This document shows, in pieces, positions 33,307-44,193 of a DNA stretch of 64,000 nt (positions within the stretch are counted from its first letter, which is position 1; each line of letters opens with the position of its first letter). The translations under genes and the position numbers were made by a program. The notes under the pieces are model-generated. The model was not told the origin of the DNA and did no database searches. It saw nothing but the letters and a program-made list of their open reading frames with translations. Origin of the DNA: Byssochlamys sp. IMV 00236 (lineage: Eukaryota; Ascomycota; Eurotiomycetes; Eurotiales; Thermoascaceae); the NCBI GenBank assembly GCA_001931875.2, contig MSJH02000669.1, forward strand, positions 1 through 64,000. The letters are read 5' to 3'.

Positions 33307-36300
33307 CTATTCGCTAGCATTTGCCTCAGCCGCCGACTCTTTCTTCTCGTCATCCGCAGTTGTAACGGACTCCTTCGTCTCAGCATCCGGGACTGCGTCA
33401 GTAGATGACTTGCCTTCAATGGAAGTCTCAGCAAGAGCGGCAGAAGCCGCTTCAGCCTCGTCTCGGTGTATTGACGGCTCCACGGCTGGTTCGGTTGAAA
33501 CAGCAGCAACCTCCTCACTCGAAGCGGGAGAAACACTAGTCTCCCCTACCAGAGGTAGATCTGGTTCAATTGGTTTCGAGACATCAGTGTATACCGGTAC
33601 TCGGTTGCTTGAAGTGACTTCAGGTTCGGGATGGGCCTTTTCTGGAGTCTCCTTCACCTCTCCTGCTCCAGGATCCGCTGGTTCTCCCGCCGTGTTTCTT
33701 GCAATGGGCGGTGCCATCGTTGTATCGGCGGACTCCGAGACATCAGGAGCTTTGGATGGAGTCTCCTCAGTCTTCTCTGCCTCGGGTTGACCCACAACCA
33801 GATTTCCGCTGTCGTCGGTTTGCCACACATTCCAGGTTGTAGTAATTCTAATTTCCGGTATTGAGGGCAACTTATTCTCTGTGCTGGCAGCTGCGGCCGG
33901 CTTCCTCCTTGCTGGCCCGCGGGCTCTTCCTTTCCGTGCGTCACTCAGAGGTCCTTTTGGAGCGGGAGCTTCCTCGTCTTTCTTTTCCTGAGGCTTTGGT
34001 GGCAGTTGCGGCCCTAATTGAAGGCGCGAGTTCAGGTCTGACAGGAAACCTGCCTTGAGTGCAGCAATCTTGCCTCCCACAGGTCGAGCCGGGATGGCGG
34101 GCTTGGCCTTTGGTACGGGCTGGGCACCGTTTTTAGACTCTTCAGTACTTCCATTAGAGCCGTTAGAGCCGGCGGAAGTCACCTTGGTCAGAGAGTCAGA
34201 TGATCCTCGTGCAAGAGGTCTTGCAGGCCGAGCTGGAATCTGTGGCTTAGGTTTGTCGGGGATGGCCGGGGGCTTTCGCGACAAGTCGACTGAGGGGGCC
34301 TGCTGCGGACGCTTCTGTGGACGCGGCGGGATGGACGGCTTAGACGAGACATCTGCTTCCTCTTCCTCGTGAGGCTCTATCGTCGCCACAAGTTGCTGGC
34401 TATCAGGCGCGTCTTCCCAGATATCCTGGCTGGGGAAACGTTGCTTGACCATAGCCGGTCGTGTGGCGGGGCTTTCGTGGCCTTTCTCCAAAATATGCGA
34501 TGCCACCTTGTGGGAGTCAATCTGTTCCGTTTGCTCCTTCCGAGCAGCCTCTTGCTCGGGAGTCTCAAAGGTGCTGGGTGACTCCTCCTTCGGAAGATCA
34601 GGAGTCGATACCGTTGCAGATAATTGCAGGCTGTTGGGTGTGTCCTCCCAGATATCTTCACTAGGAAACCTATGCTTCGAGACATCTGGACGGCGCTTGA
34701 AGCGGTCAGCAGTGGAAAGTGGTCTCTCTTGCTTGCTATCCTCTTCCGGAAAAAGAGGCTCGTACTCATCGACATCCTCGAGAGGAGTCGAAACATCTTC
34801 ACGGTCATAAGAGTTGAATCTGGAGAGACCGGGAATGGCACCGTGGAGGCTGGTTGGTCTGCTTCCCGGTCTGCTTCCGGGCCTGCTGTTCGGGGCGCTA
34901 GGAGTCCGACTTCTCTCAATCTCTGCACTTCCCCTCCTATCAACCGTGGGGGAAACGGCAGGATGCAAAAATGCGGAGTCCGGGCGAATTTCATCCGCAG
35001 CAAGGATGGGCTCATCGTACTCCTGATCCTCGCCTAGAGGAGTGCGACTTCGGTCCTCTGGGACGGGAGTGTGGGAATAACCATCCGGGTGGTGCAGTTG
35101 ATGATGCAGGTCATCGACATGGATGACACCGGCTTCACTGCCGGCTCTCGAGTGCGTACTGTCCTTCCGCTGCGACTCTGCATCGGACGGAGGCAGGCTC
35201 ATATCCCGTAGACCGGATTTGACAGAAGGCTGAGAGTCCCGCTGAGCTAGCGGCGGCGGAGATGCCAGGCGGGAGGTATATTCGTCTGTTGCAATGTACC
35301 CCAACTCTTCCTCTGGGGTTCCGGTTACTGCAGGGGAAGTGCCTAGGAGCGGTCAGTTCGCGTCCCAAAGATGACGGGTCGTCAGTATGTGTATGTATGT
35401 ATGTACTTACCAAGACCAGATCCCCTGACCGCGGAGCCGCGCACAATCTTATTCAAGTCGTCACTGCTCAGCGCCCAATCCGGACGCGGCTCCCCAATGC
35501 CGGGACCGTACTGGCCCTGCTCTTCACGAGCCAACTCGTCTGGGTGCTTCTCATACCAGGCTTTCTCAAACTTGTCACTTGGCGGCATGCCATGGCCGTG
35601 AAGGCCATAGCTTCCCGGCGGTGCAGAAAGCTCTCGGCCACTCTTGGTGCGCTGGTGGTTGCGGCCCGTACGTAGGGAACCACCAGACCCTACAGAAACG
35701 GCTGATCCTTGGCCAGCAGGGTAAATATATGGGCTTGGGGATGGTGCCTGCACATCACCCGCGTTGGGATACATCGGGACCCTCTGCCCGATTTCTGGGA
35801 TGCCCTGTTCATCCGTGACAGAGGAGCGACGTTCTGTCCCGTTGGATGCTGTCGATTGTGCGCGAGAACCGCTATTCTTTGAATATAGAGAACGGGGACG
35901 GCGATCTGAGTCGTCGTCAGACCTGCCAAAACCCGCTGCAGCAGCCTGCTGAGAATCGGTGCGAGTGACAGCCTGGACCTTGGCCTTGGCGCTAGATGTG
36001 GGCAAGGAGGGCTTGGGAGCATGCAGCTTGAGATCACTGCCGACGTTCCTCGTCTCCATTGCCGCCTGATGTTGCTGCTCTGCGGCCAGGTTATCCAACT
36101 CCGCATACTCAATGCCCTCCTGGCCAAGGGACGGTATTGTCACGCTCGGGGGACGATGAGAGTGGTCGCTTCCGACGCGACTCATGTTCGGCCCGTTGGG
36201 CATCTCGTTCAACGGTGAGGGAGCATAGCTATCTCGCGCGGGGGAAACGGATCGTTCGACGCGCCGATTTACAGGACGCGGTGGAATCTTTGGTATATTG

Positions 36301-36377
36301 GAGGTGGCAGAGATGGCATGAGCATTTGGTGACTTTGACGGTCGAGGCGGGATTACCGGTGCCGTTTGTGTAGTCAT
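33307..36377 (-). CDS. aim21: Aim21-like actin-patch protein
   Basis: Two exons, 36377-35411 and 35342-33307, join in phase to give 1000 aa. The protein is largely disordered and rich in Pro, Ser, Glu and Lys. Repeated proline motifs (VIPPRP, KIPPRP, SIPPRP, QIPARP, AIPARP) look like SH3-domain ligands. The conserved block AKPAIPARPVGGKIAALKAG (about residues 735-755) followed by FLSDLNSRLQLGP and the later ITTTWNVWQTDDSG fit the Aim21 family, which in yeast works with Tda2 at cortical actin patches to regulate barbed-end assembly during endocytosis. A 20-residue motif occurs twice, RFPSEDIWEDTP near residue 550 and RFPSQDIWEDAP near 625. The intron holds a (gtat)n repeat (about 35385-35406). 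The family call rests on motif resemblance; length and low complexity limit certainty. Confidence 0.8.
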
Positions 36378-39300
36378 GATGGCGGTATATGAGGTCGATT
36401 ATGAACGGTACTGGACCGTCAATAGCAAGGGGGAAAAGAGAAAAAACGCTATGGACAAGTATATATTAGTCACTTGAACGAGGGCTGATGTCAATCGAAC
36501 TTTGGCATTCAGCTGCTCCTCTTAGCTTCCCCCAGCAGGCTGGGGAGCCCGGATGTCGTCTGAAGGGTTGCTATAGCATGCTAGATCTACCATGCTTTCC
36601 TCGTCATCCCCGGCTTCTTGTTCGAATCCAATTGAAGGAACCCAACTTTTGATCTCACCTCCACTGTGATACGGTTGGTTGAGAATAAATATTCTGCCAT
36701 GTACAAGTCACGACAGGGCATCTTGCACCATGCAGGCAACGTGGGTTGGGCTAGGCGCCGGCAATGACCAACGGACAATGCAGGAGCCGCGCCAGCACTG
36801 TGCAAGGGCAGTTCTACTGCAGCACGGAGTCGACCGCGTTTGAGAACATCCCAGACCACCATAAAAGGGATTTGGAGAAACCCAGGGAATGCGAGCGTTC
36901 ATATGGGACGGCCATGCCAAGGAGGAGCAGATAACACGAAGCAGACTCATATGCTTACCTGGTCAACGGATGGTATTACAGTGGTAGTGGTAGGTAGAGC
37001 TACAATCACAAGCTCGAAGTGGACGTCAATTGGCCACGAGGACTCTTAGAAATGTGATGTTTTCCGAGGGGAAGAGGGAGGGGATGGTAAGAAAGCGGAA
37101 ATCGAGAGTGATGATTATAGATAAGGGAGGTGCAACTTCTTGTACGGAGTAGGCGGTGACTTGAAACCAAGTAGCAGCAGCAGCAGCCGGATAGAAATAT
37201 GATGTGACGGGGTTGTGGCTGTGGCAGTAAGCCCTGGTGCCCTTTGACCGCCTGCCGTCGGGTTGTTGCCACGGCCCACTGCGGGCACTTGCTTGACGCT
37301 CTCTGACGCACCTCCGCAGCGCCGGGGGAAGCCAACAAGAGGCCCGCCGTGGCATTAGAGAGCCGATTACCGTTGGCGTCCGGCCCATTGGCCCGCTGAA
37401 GTCATGATTGAGATTCTATCGAGCATTCTAGAGTACAACTGAACTATTGTCGACTTCCAGCGGTGACAACTTTTGAGAGCGCCCCTTTTTTTTTTCTCAC
37501 TGCGACATTTATCTCGTCGTATCGATTTTTTTTTTTTGCTTTCTTTCTTTTCTACTCCATCATACACCCTTGGGGCGTGGGAAAAGGGAGACACTGGAGA
37601 CGCTGCATCAAATCACGCAGCTCAATCCGGACGGGTCTGCTCGAATGAAAATCCTCTGTTGTTCATAAGGTTTACCTCCTGCACCGGACCCCTTTTTATC
37701 AGTCCTCACCACTGGGGCAACGTAGCCCGATCGAGTATCTATTCTGTCAGTCCAGACCATGGCCGAGATGATGGCAGATGAAGCAGCACAGCCGGTGCCT
37801 TCACGTGGCCATTCGATATCGTGACAACTGTTCGAGACTGTATCTAGTTAGATTTTTCAGGATCCTTACAGTTGGCGCGCGCACTTTGTACCGCCATGTT
37901 CCTGCTGATATGAGCCAGTCAGTAACTAATGCTAGCTAGCTAGGGATGGGGGATGTCCTGCTGGCGGTCAAGTTTGACCGGCATTAGCATTATTGTTAGG
38001 GACCTCCGCATGCGAACTTTCTATGTGTATCGAGAATTGGAGATACTTACCTGTTCCTTGAGGCATTCTTCTCTCACTGCTCAGCCTCCTTCCGGATCGT
38101 TTTTCTTTTTTCTTCCTCGTCAGCTGCTCCTTATCCGCCACGCCCTAAAAAAAGAGGAAACGCGAGCAATGAATCTGGTGGGCTGGAACCATCTTACAGA
38201 AAGAGTCACATCATCGATCTTCCCCACAGGAATGGCCTCCACCAACCAACCGCCGGCTGTAACCTCTCCCTCTGCAATTCTGCGACAGTAACCGCCAGTG
38301 GTGGATCGCTGAGCATGATATGGTACTTAGAACGGGCTGGGGCTTCAATTAACACCCATTATTGCCTCAGACCGTCGAACTTACGTTGTTTGTTTCGCAG
38401 CAGATTCTTGTTTTTCTTTTTACTCGGCTACAGTATGATTTCACAAATCCGCCCGAACTTGAGAAGGTCACAAACAGAGACAGATTTGTCCGAAAGGATC
38501 TTGAAATGGACTCGTACAGGATAGACAGGGGAACAGTTCCGCCGATTCCACTTCAATATTGCACGCATCTCTCCACAAGGCAATTGAGTGGAGTTCTCTC
38601 CTCACTGGATAGTCAAAGTATCACTCGATATTCTAGATACATCCCAACAATTACATACTGACACTCTCAGCAACTACCACGTCACAAGACTGTCCAAGAG
38701 GCCAAAACTTGAAAAAAAGAGCGTCCCCTTGTACCAATTACGTGGGAGATATCACCACTAGAAATATGCCCCGCGATAATAGGTTCCGCGGCGGCGTTGA
38801 ACAAAGCACACCAGCCTCAACCCCGCATTTTTACATCTGCAGCTTGTGGATGAAGTCCAAGCCATATAAACTGATACTACATTATCAAAACCCAGCACTA
38901 GTATTCACCAATTGAATCACTATACCCCCTCACTTCTAAAACGATATTCCCGAGCGCAAAAAGCCCCCCAAACATATCAAACCCATGTCAGGTACACATA
39001 CCCATCCCGATCGAGTAGTATCTCACGCGTCCTAATCACCGGATCTCGTCGTCACTCACTGACCACTCAGTCTGTAGTTAATTAACTTAATACCAACAAT
39101 CCTACAGCAATCTCGTATCGATCAATATTACCCCTCATCGTCCAATTCCTCTTCCGTGGACAATGCCCAAGATCTATCACCACGTAATACATGTATACTT
39201 ACTACCTACTTACCTCGCGCCGACCCAGGAACCACCTGACATCGAGTCTTAGCCTACGTCAGTTTTTCCCGAAGAAACTACTACTATAAACTAGCACTGG

Positions 39301-40461
39301 TTTTACATATTCCGACTTGGTTATTCTTGGATGACTGCGCCTCATGATGAAATAATACTCTACTCGTTCCTAGTCGACATAGTAGTAGGTATTCTGTCCA
39401 GCACGGTTGGCGCTGTAGTTATATTGCCCGTCATCTACCTAAGCAGTAGCTACTTACAAGAGTTCCCAATTTAACACGACGCAATGCGAAGAATACTTTT
39501 AGCATACATTATATAAAATAAAATAACTTTTCAAACTGAAACAATACAGTCATAACATTTCCAACAAGACAAAAAAAAGAAGAAATAAAGGGGAAAGGAA
39601 AGAACCCCCCCATCTTCTCATGGTTTAGACTAGACCTTGGAAGTTTTTCTATTATGACGTATGGTATATCGTTCATCGCCTAGCCTACCTACGGTCCTAC
39701 CATACTCTACTCTAAACTACCTTAGGTAACGAAGGCAAATGACTGACTAACTACTGACTGTAAATGTTTCGAAAAGGATTGTTTCTGCGAAGAAAAAGGA
39801 AAGTAGAAGGGAAATAAATGTTGGGTCTGATGTAACTTAATGCCTTTTTGTCCCGTTGGTCGTGGAGAGCCCTACTTTGATTTTATCAAGATGGTGAAAA
39901 GTACCACGCGCACACCAGTGTTCGTACTCTACATCGAGAATGGGTTAGCTCGGGAATATGCTACGAATGAATAATGCGCAATTGACATGGATGCTGATCT
40001 GAGCACTGCTTTTGAGAAAGAAGACTTGATAGGTTCGCATCGCATGGTGGATTGGCATACGGCGCGGAATCGATAATAACTGACTGAAGCGATCTGCGGC
40101 TATTAACTACACCAGAACAAAGCATTGATAAGATTGACACGAGACATAGAAATACAGAGGCCATCCACGCATCATCATAAGAAAAAAAAGACTAATGTAC
40201 CATACCTTTAGCAAGGCAAAACCGGCTGTCAACTAATTGAACAACTTTTCGCACCATTTGCAGTCGTTACCGACTTCATACCTACCAATTCCCACGAAAC
40301 TAAGCTTTAAGCTTCTCCTCATCGGTCGACATTTTCACTTCCTATGTAAAATGATTTCATCGTGGTATCGAGCGTTTTGCTCACTGCACCGATAGAATAG
40401 CGGAACCGGGAATTCAAAAGAACAAGCCTCGCCCATCACGTTTCTCACTCCCCGTTTCTCT
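36378..40461. other. 4 kb stretch without a supported gene
   Basis: Flanked by the 5' end of the Aim21-like gene and the 3' end of Tvp18, both on the minus strand, so it must hold one promoter and one 3' region. Only short open frames occur; several are driven by T runs (about 37487-37540). A 67-codon minus-strand frame at 39961-40164 starts with a signal-like sequence but stands alone. From about 38940 to 40200 the sequence is AT-richer. A long leader, a noncoding RNA or a lost gene is possible; I see no direct evidence. Confidence 0.4.
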
Positions 40462-41293
40462 TCAGACAATCATCTGCACAAGTCCCTGGCCCCCTAATGT
40501 CTTGCTGCCAACAAATTCTTGGCTCTTGAGTCCGGCCAGGGCGTAGAAAAGAGATGCTATGAGGAGGAACACGGCGGCTGCGATCAAGCTCGACGCGCCC
40601 GAGAAGAGACTCATCCACTGAACAATACTCATCGCCAAGTACACCACTGCGCGCATCCAAATCGTGGTGAATCGTCTGATAAAGGCGTCAAATTTAGAGG
40701 ACGTAGGACAGATCCTCAGCAAGAAGGGAATTTCGATGAAGATGATCAGGAATGAACAGATACTGAGTATCTCAATCTTAGCGAGCGAGACAGCGAACGC
40801 AGAGATCAAAAACTTACAGGCATACTATACTGAAAACGATTCGTAGCGCGTTGAAGGAGAAGATGTTGGCGATTCCAAGCGCAAAGCACAAGATAATGCA
40901 TAACACGCCGGTCCTGTATGGTTTATAATCAGTAAACTTGCAGATCCGTGAATGACGAGTAAGAAATAGTAAGGCTATCGCGTCCAGAGGAGAAAAATCC
41001 CGCTCAACTGGGGAATTAGGTCGCGACTCTTCCAGCGCAAAAGTCGACCAAAGGTTCCAGATTGTATGCCATGAACTGGGGCAATGGCAGCTCGAGCTGT
41101 TCGACCGATGCGCGCGAGGTCTGATATGGTATATAAAGGACGTAGGGAGAGGGGAGATATATATTCACGAACCATTGTCCATAGATGCCTAACAGATGGT
41201 ATTAGCTCCAATTCAATGCTGCTCAGCGAGCGATGCAGGCGCAAGTGGAAACTTACTGAAATTCCTGGAGCGGAACTCCTCAGCAAGCGTCAT
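40462..41293 (-). CDS. tvp18: Golgi membrane protein Tvp18
   Basis: Small four-helix membrane protein of Golgi vesicles in the Tvp18/Calcium channel flower-like family, involved in membrane traffic. Four exons join in phase: 41293-41257, 41188-41173 (16 nt), 40913-40818, 40762-40462, giving 149 aa. The start MTLAEEFRSRNFSIYGQW, then LCFALGIANIFSFNALRIVFS, IEIPFLLRICPTSSKFDAFIRRFTTIWMRA (shown here as joined segments) and the end GASSLIAAAVFLLIASLFYALAGLKSQ follow the family closely. The N-terminal half is carried by three short exons without useful ORFs of their own, so a naive reading would find only the last exon. Length and helices agree with the family. Confidence 0.93.
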
Positions 41294-41707
41294 TTTGAAT
41301 ACTGGATCACAGATCGCAGTACCAGATATAGGCTCCTGACCGTCTCTTCTAAACCAACAGCGCAGTCACTGTTGAACGACTCGCGTCCTACTGCGTGGAA
41401 AGGCACAGATGGCTTGCTCGTCGTTACTCTCGGGTGAGAATATGGGAGTCGTGACTGTCGTTAAATTTCGTGAAGTTCGATTTCGCAGGCAAATCTGCTG
41501 AAAAGCTGAATGCAGCACGCAGGGTTGTCTATGCGTGGTTGTGAATTGGAGAGGATTCACTGGCGTGGACCAGTCGTCAGCACCCAGAAGATAAACAACG
41601 TGGGAGGTTCGGCGGTTCGGAGTCTGGGCGTCAGTAAGGCGGCAGCGAGAAATAAGGCGTTGAGCCCCGGATTGGTATGTAGAGCAACAAAGAGCAACAG
41701 ACAGCAG
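41294..41707. other. intergenic, promoter of tvp18
   Basis: 0.4 kb with no supported gene. A 64-codon minus-strand frame (41366-41560) is not convincing. Confidence 0.45.
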
Positions 41708-42088
41708 CTATGTCGCACAGAGACGATCCTTGTCTTGATTAGAAGCTTTCGAAGATGATGCTCTGTCCTTGAGACTGATGGAGATCTTTTTTTCTTCTGA
41801 CGTGGAACGTTTGGAGTTGCTCTCTAGACTACGGACCTGTCAGCAGAAGCAGCTACTCGAAATCGGGACAAGCGGCACTCCCGGCAGGAACGGCGACACT
41901 GATTCGAGTCTCACTTGCAAGGACCTCTTCTTTGGGCGTCTTTGCTTCGCGCTTTTTTCTTGTCCAGAAGCTCCGGGGCGTCGGGGGTCGTATGTTTCGA
42001 GTTTGGCTGTTTTAGTGCGACTAGGGGGAACGGGGTTGCTTTTCATAAAACCACCACCACGCTGGTAAGCTGCTGAGAACTCTGGAGC
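41708..42088 (-). CDS. small basic hypothetical protein (5' end uncertain)
   Basis: Two minus-strand segments look coding and join in phase 0: 42088-41915 and 41836-41708, with donor CAA|GTGAGA and acceptor CTGACAG|GTC. The joined protein is rich in Lys, Arg, Ser and Pro (KTAKLETYDPRRPGASGQEK, then QRRPKKRSLQ | VRSLESNSKRSTSEEKK) and ends at a TAG at 41708. The first segment starts after an acceptor (ACTTTTAG|GCTCCAGAG) and continues to an internal ATG at 42046. Either the protein starts at that Met, giving about 86 aa, or an upstream exon exists that I could not find. I do not recognise the family; basic composition suggests a nuclear or nucleolar protein, which is a guess. It sits between tvp18 and ntf2 on the same strand. 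Confidence 0.4.
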
Positions 42089-42471
42089 CTAAAAGTGGAT
42101 CTTACGATAAAATTATTCTAGAGATCAATAATTACAGACTAGATGTGCTAGAGGACAATGGCGTTCTTGGTTAGAAAGTAAATTGGTCCCTGGTCGTCAT
42201 TTCTTGACTTTAGAAATAATAGCTCCTAGCGAAACAGATGCAGCGCAGTAGATCTTCAAGTATGTCCGTCAAGCCTCCGCCCCTTGATGTAAACCTAGAC
42301 CAGGACAGAGGCGAGGGGTGTAAGATGCAAGCCAGTCTCTTCTCACAAACACCCATGCTTTCAGAGGTCAGGGTGGTCGTTTTAATGATCGCAACCCCGG
42401 CATTTGCTAGGACTGTCCCTATAGTCTATCTCCAACCCTCTCAAGAAATTGGTATCATCGTAACCTAGTGT
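42089..42471. other. intergenic, 3' region of ntf2 and possible missing exon of the small basic gene
   Basis: 0.38 kb. I looked for a phase-0 donor on the minus strand and found none that keeps an open frame with an ATG. Confidence 0.4.
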
Positions 42472-43296
42472 CTATGCGGCGGAGTAAATAAGACGGAAGA
42501 TGTCATTGAAGACAAAGTAGCTGCCAGCGCCGTCGGGCAGGAGCTGGAAAGACTGGGTGTAGCTCATGGGCTTCTGCTCCTGGTCGACCTAACGTTTCCA
42601 ACCAACAGTAGTTAGTATACACGATGTGAACCGTCGGGTATATGAACCAGTGCAACCGGATTCTTGACGTACCAGCAGGGCACCAGTGACCATGACCAGG
42701 ATACCACCGGTCTCACTAGAGGGCTGGGCATCGAGGGTAGTCACTTGGTGAACGACCTTCTCGAAAGGCAAGCTCTGTAACCCGTTAGACTCTTGTCACT
42801 CTAAGCACTCGAAAGGAATACTTACGGTCAGCTTCTCGACGATACCAGCGGTACCCTGGACCGAGGACGTCTCGAAGGTGAGCATAGACTGGTCGCGCTG
42901 TATGCATATCCTCCGTCAGCAACTACCTAATACCATATCTCCTGGTTTGACTCACGTAGAGAGCCGCGAGACCCGCCCGGTTCTCATCGAACGTCTTGTA
43001 GTAGAACTGGACGAACTGCTCTGCGATGGAGACGGATATATGTTAGGAACATCAATGCGCTTCGATCGGGCCACAGATGCATGTCATCAATGACTGAGAG
43101 GACCTCGGATACATACGAGCGATAGAAACGAAGTCTGCACAACAGAGAAACATTAGCTTTCATCCTATATCAGAGTCCTCTCGAAGCGCAACATGCGCAG
43201 CCGGGCAGGGAGGGGCAGGACGGGCGTAGCAGCCCTGGTGGCCTGGGCGTCTGCAAGCCGTCTGATATATGAAAAGAGTGAGCACTTACCACCCAT
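42472..43296 (-). CDS. ntf2: nuclear transport factor 2
   Basis: Imports Ran-GDP into the nucleus by binding Ran and FG-nucleoporins. Six exons join in phase: 43296-43290 (only 7 nt, ATGGGTG), 43134-43117 (18 nt), 43020-42956, 42897-42826, 42774-42673, 42588-42472. The product is 126 aa, the usual length. Its start MGDFVSIAQQFVQFYYKTFD, then NRAGLAALYRDQSMLTFE, GIVEKLTSLPFEKVVHQV, TTLDAQPSS and GSYFVFNDIFRLIY follow the family along its whole length. The first two exons, 7 and 18 nt, would be missed by most ORF methods; they are accepted because they restore the family N-terminus and phase. Confidence 0.95.
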
Positions 43297-44193
43297 CTTG
43301 AATAGATATCTCCAGGAGACCGGGACGAACACAAAGTACCAGCGAGAGCTTGTCTGCACCGAGTCGAGAGCGATTGTTGATGTATTATTTCAACACTCGC
43401 GGCTGAGAGGAGGTTGTGGGGCAGTCGGGCGTGGTGGGGGATCTCATAGAGTGAGCCAGTTTGACCGCCGGCGCCTAAATTTTCTCTCCGAATTTCTCTT
43501 CCTTTCCACCACAGTAACTCTCTAATTTTTCTTCATCCTCCTCACTACTCCTCAGACAACAGGCTTGGGCTTTTCTTTTTGATGACCATACAGGACAGCA
43601 GCAGATATGGCAGTGCTATTCTCAGACCCTTGATTCTTACTGCTACGTTCAATGATGATGTTATGCTTGCTCTGAAGATGACCTATCTCCCTTGCAACGG
43701 AGAGAGCAGCAAACTCGATTCTGAACTAACACCCAGGGCTTACCTTAGCCAGATGATAACTAATTGTAATAGGTGAGTGATAACAAACAACAATCAGTGT
43801 TATGATTCTCTTTGCATGATGTTTAATTTTCTAAACGATAACTTCTGACTCACACACCCGTGGAGTTGTACCTTTTGTTCTCTGACTTGCAATCACTTTC
43901 GTACTTGTTATTTCGCATCTGTTCTGTTGACTGGACATTCATTAACAAGTATAATAGGTCTTTTGGCTAGCTCTGCGCTCTGCATGTGTCTTTCTATACA
44001 GGGGATTTGTGGTCTTGCCCCATGCCTTACTTTGATACATGTCCTGAACAGTACTTAGATAGATCTGGATAATAAACACTCGAGTTTGTCGGACCCATTT
44101 CATTTCATCGTTACAGCCTCCGTAGATTCTACTTATGTGGTAACGCGAGGCACAATATTTATAGTACAAGATAAGAAAGACCGCTGGTTCCGT
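43297..44193. other. intergenic, promoter of ntf2 and 3' region of the U2SURP-like gene
   Basis: 0.9 kb without a supported gene. Confidence 0.45.

Noticed and set aside
39961..40164. 67-codon minus-strand frame starting with a signal-like sequence
   Set aside because: Stands alone in AT-rich intergenic DNA, with no support beyond the hydrophobic start.
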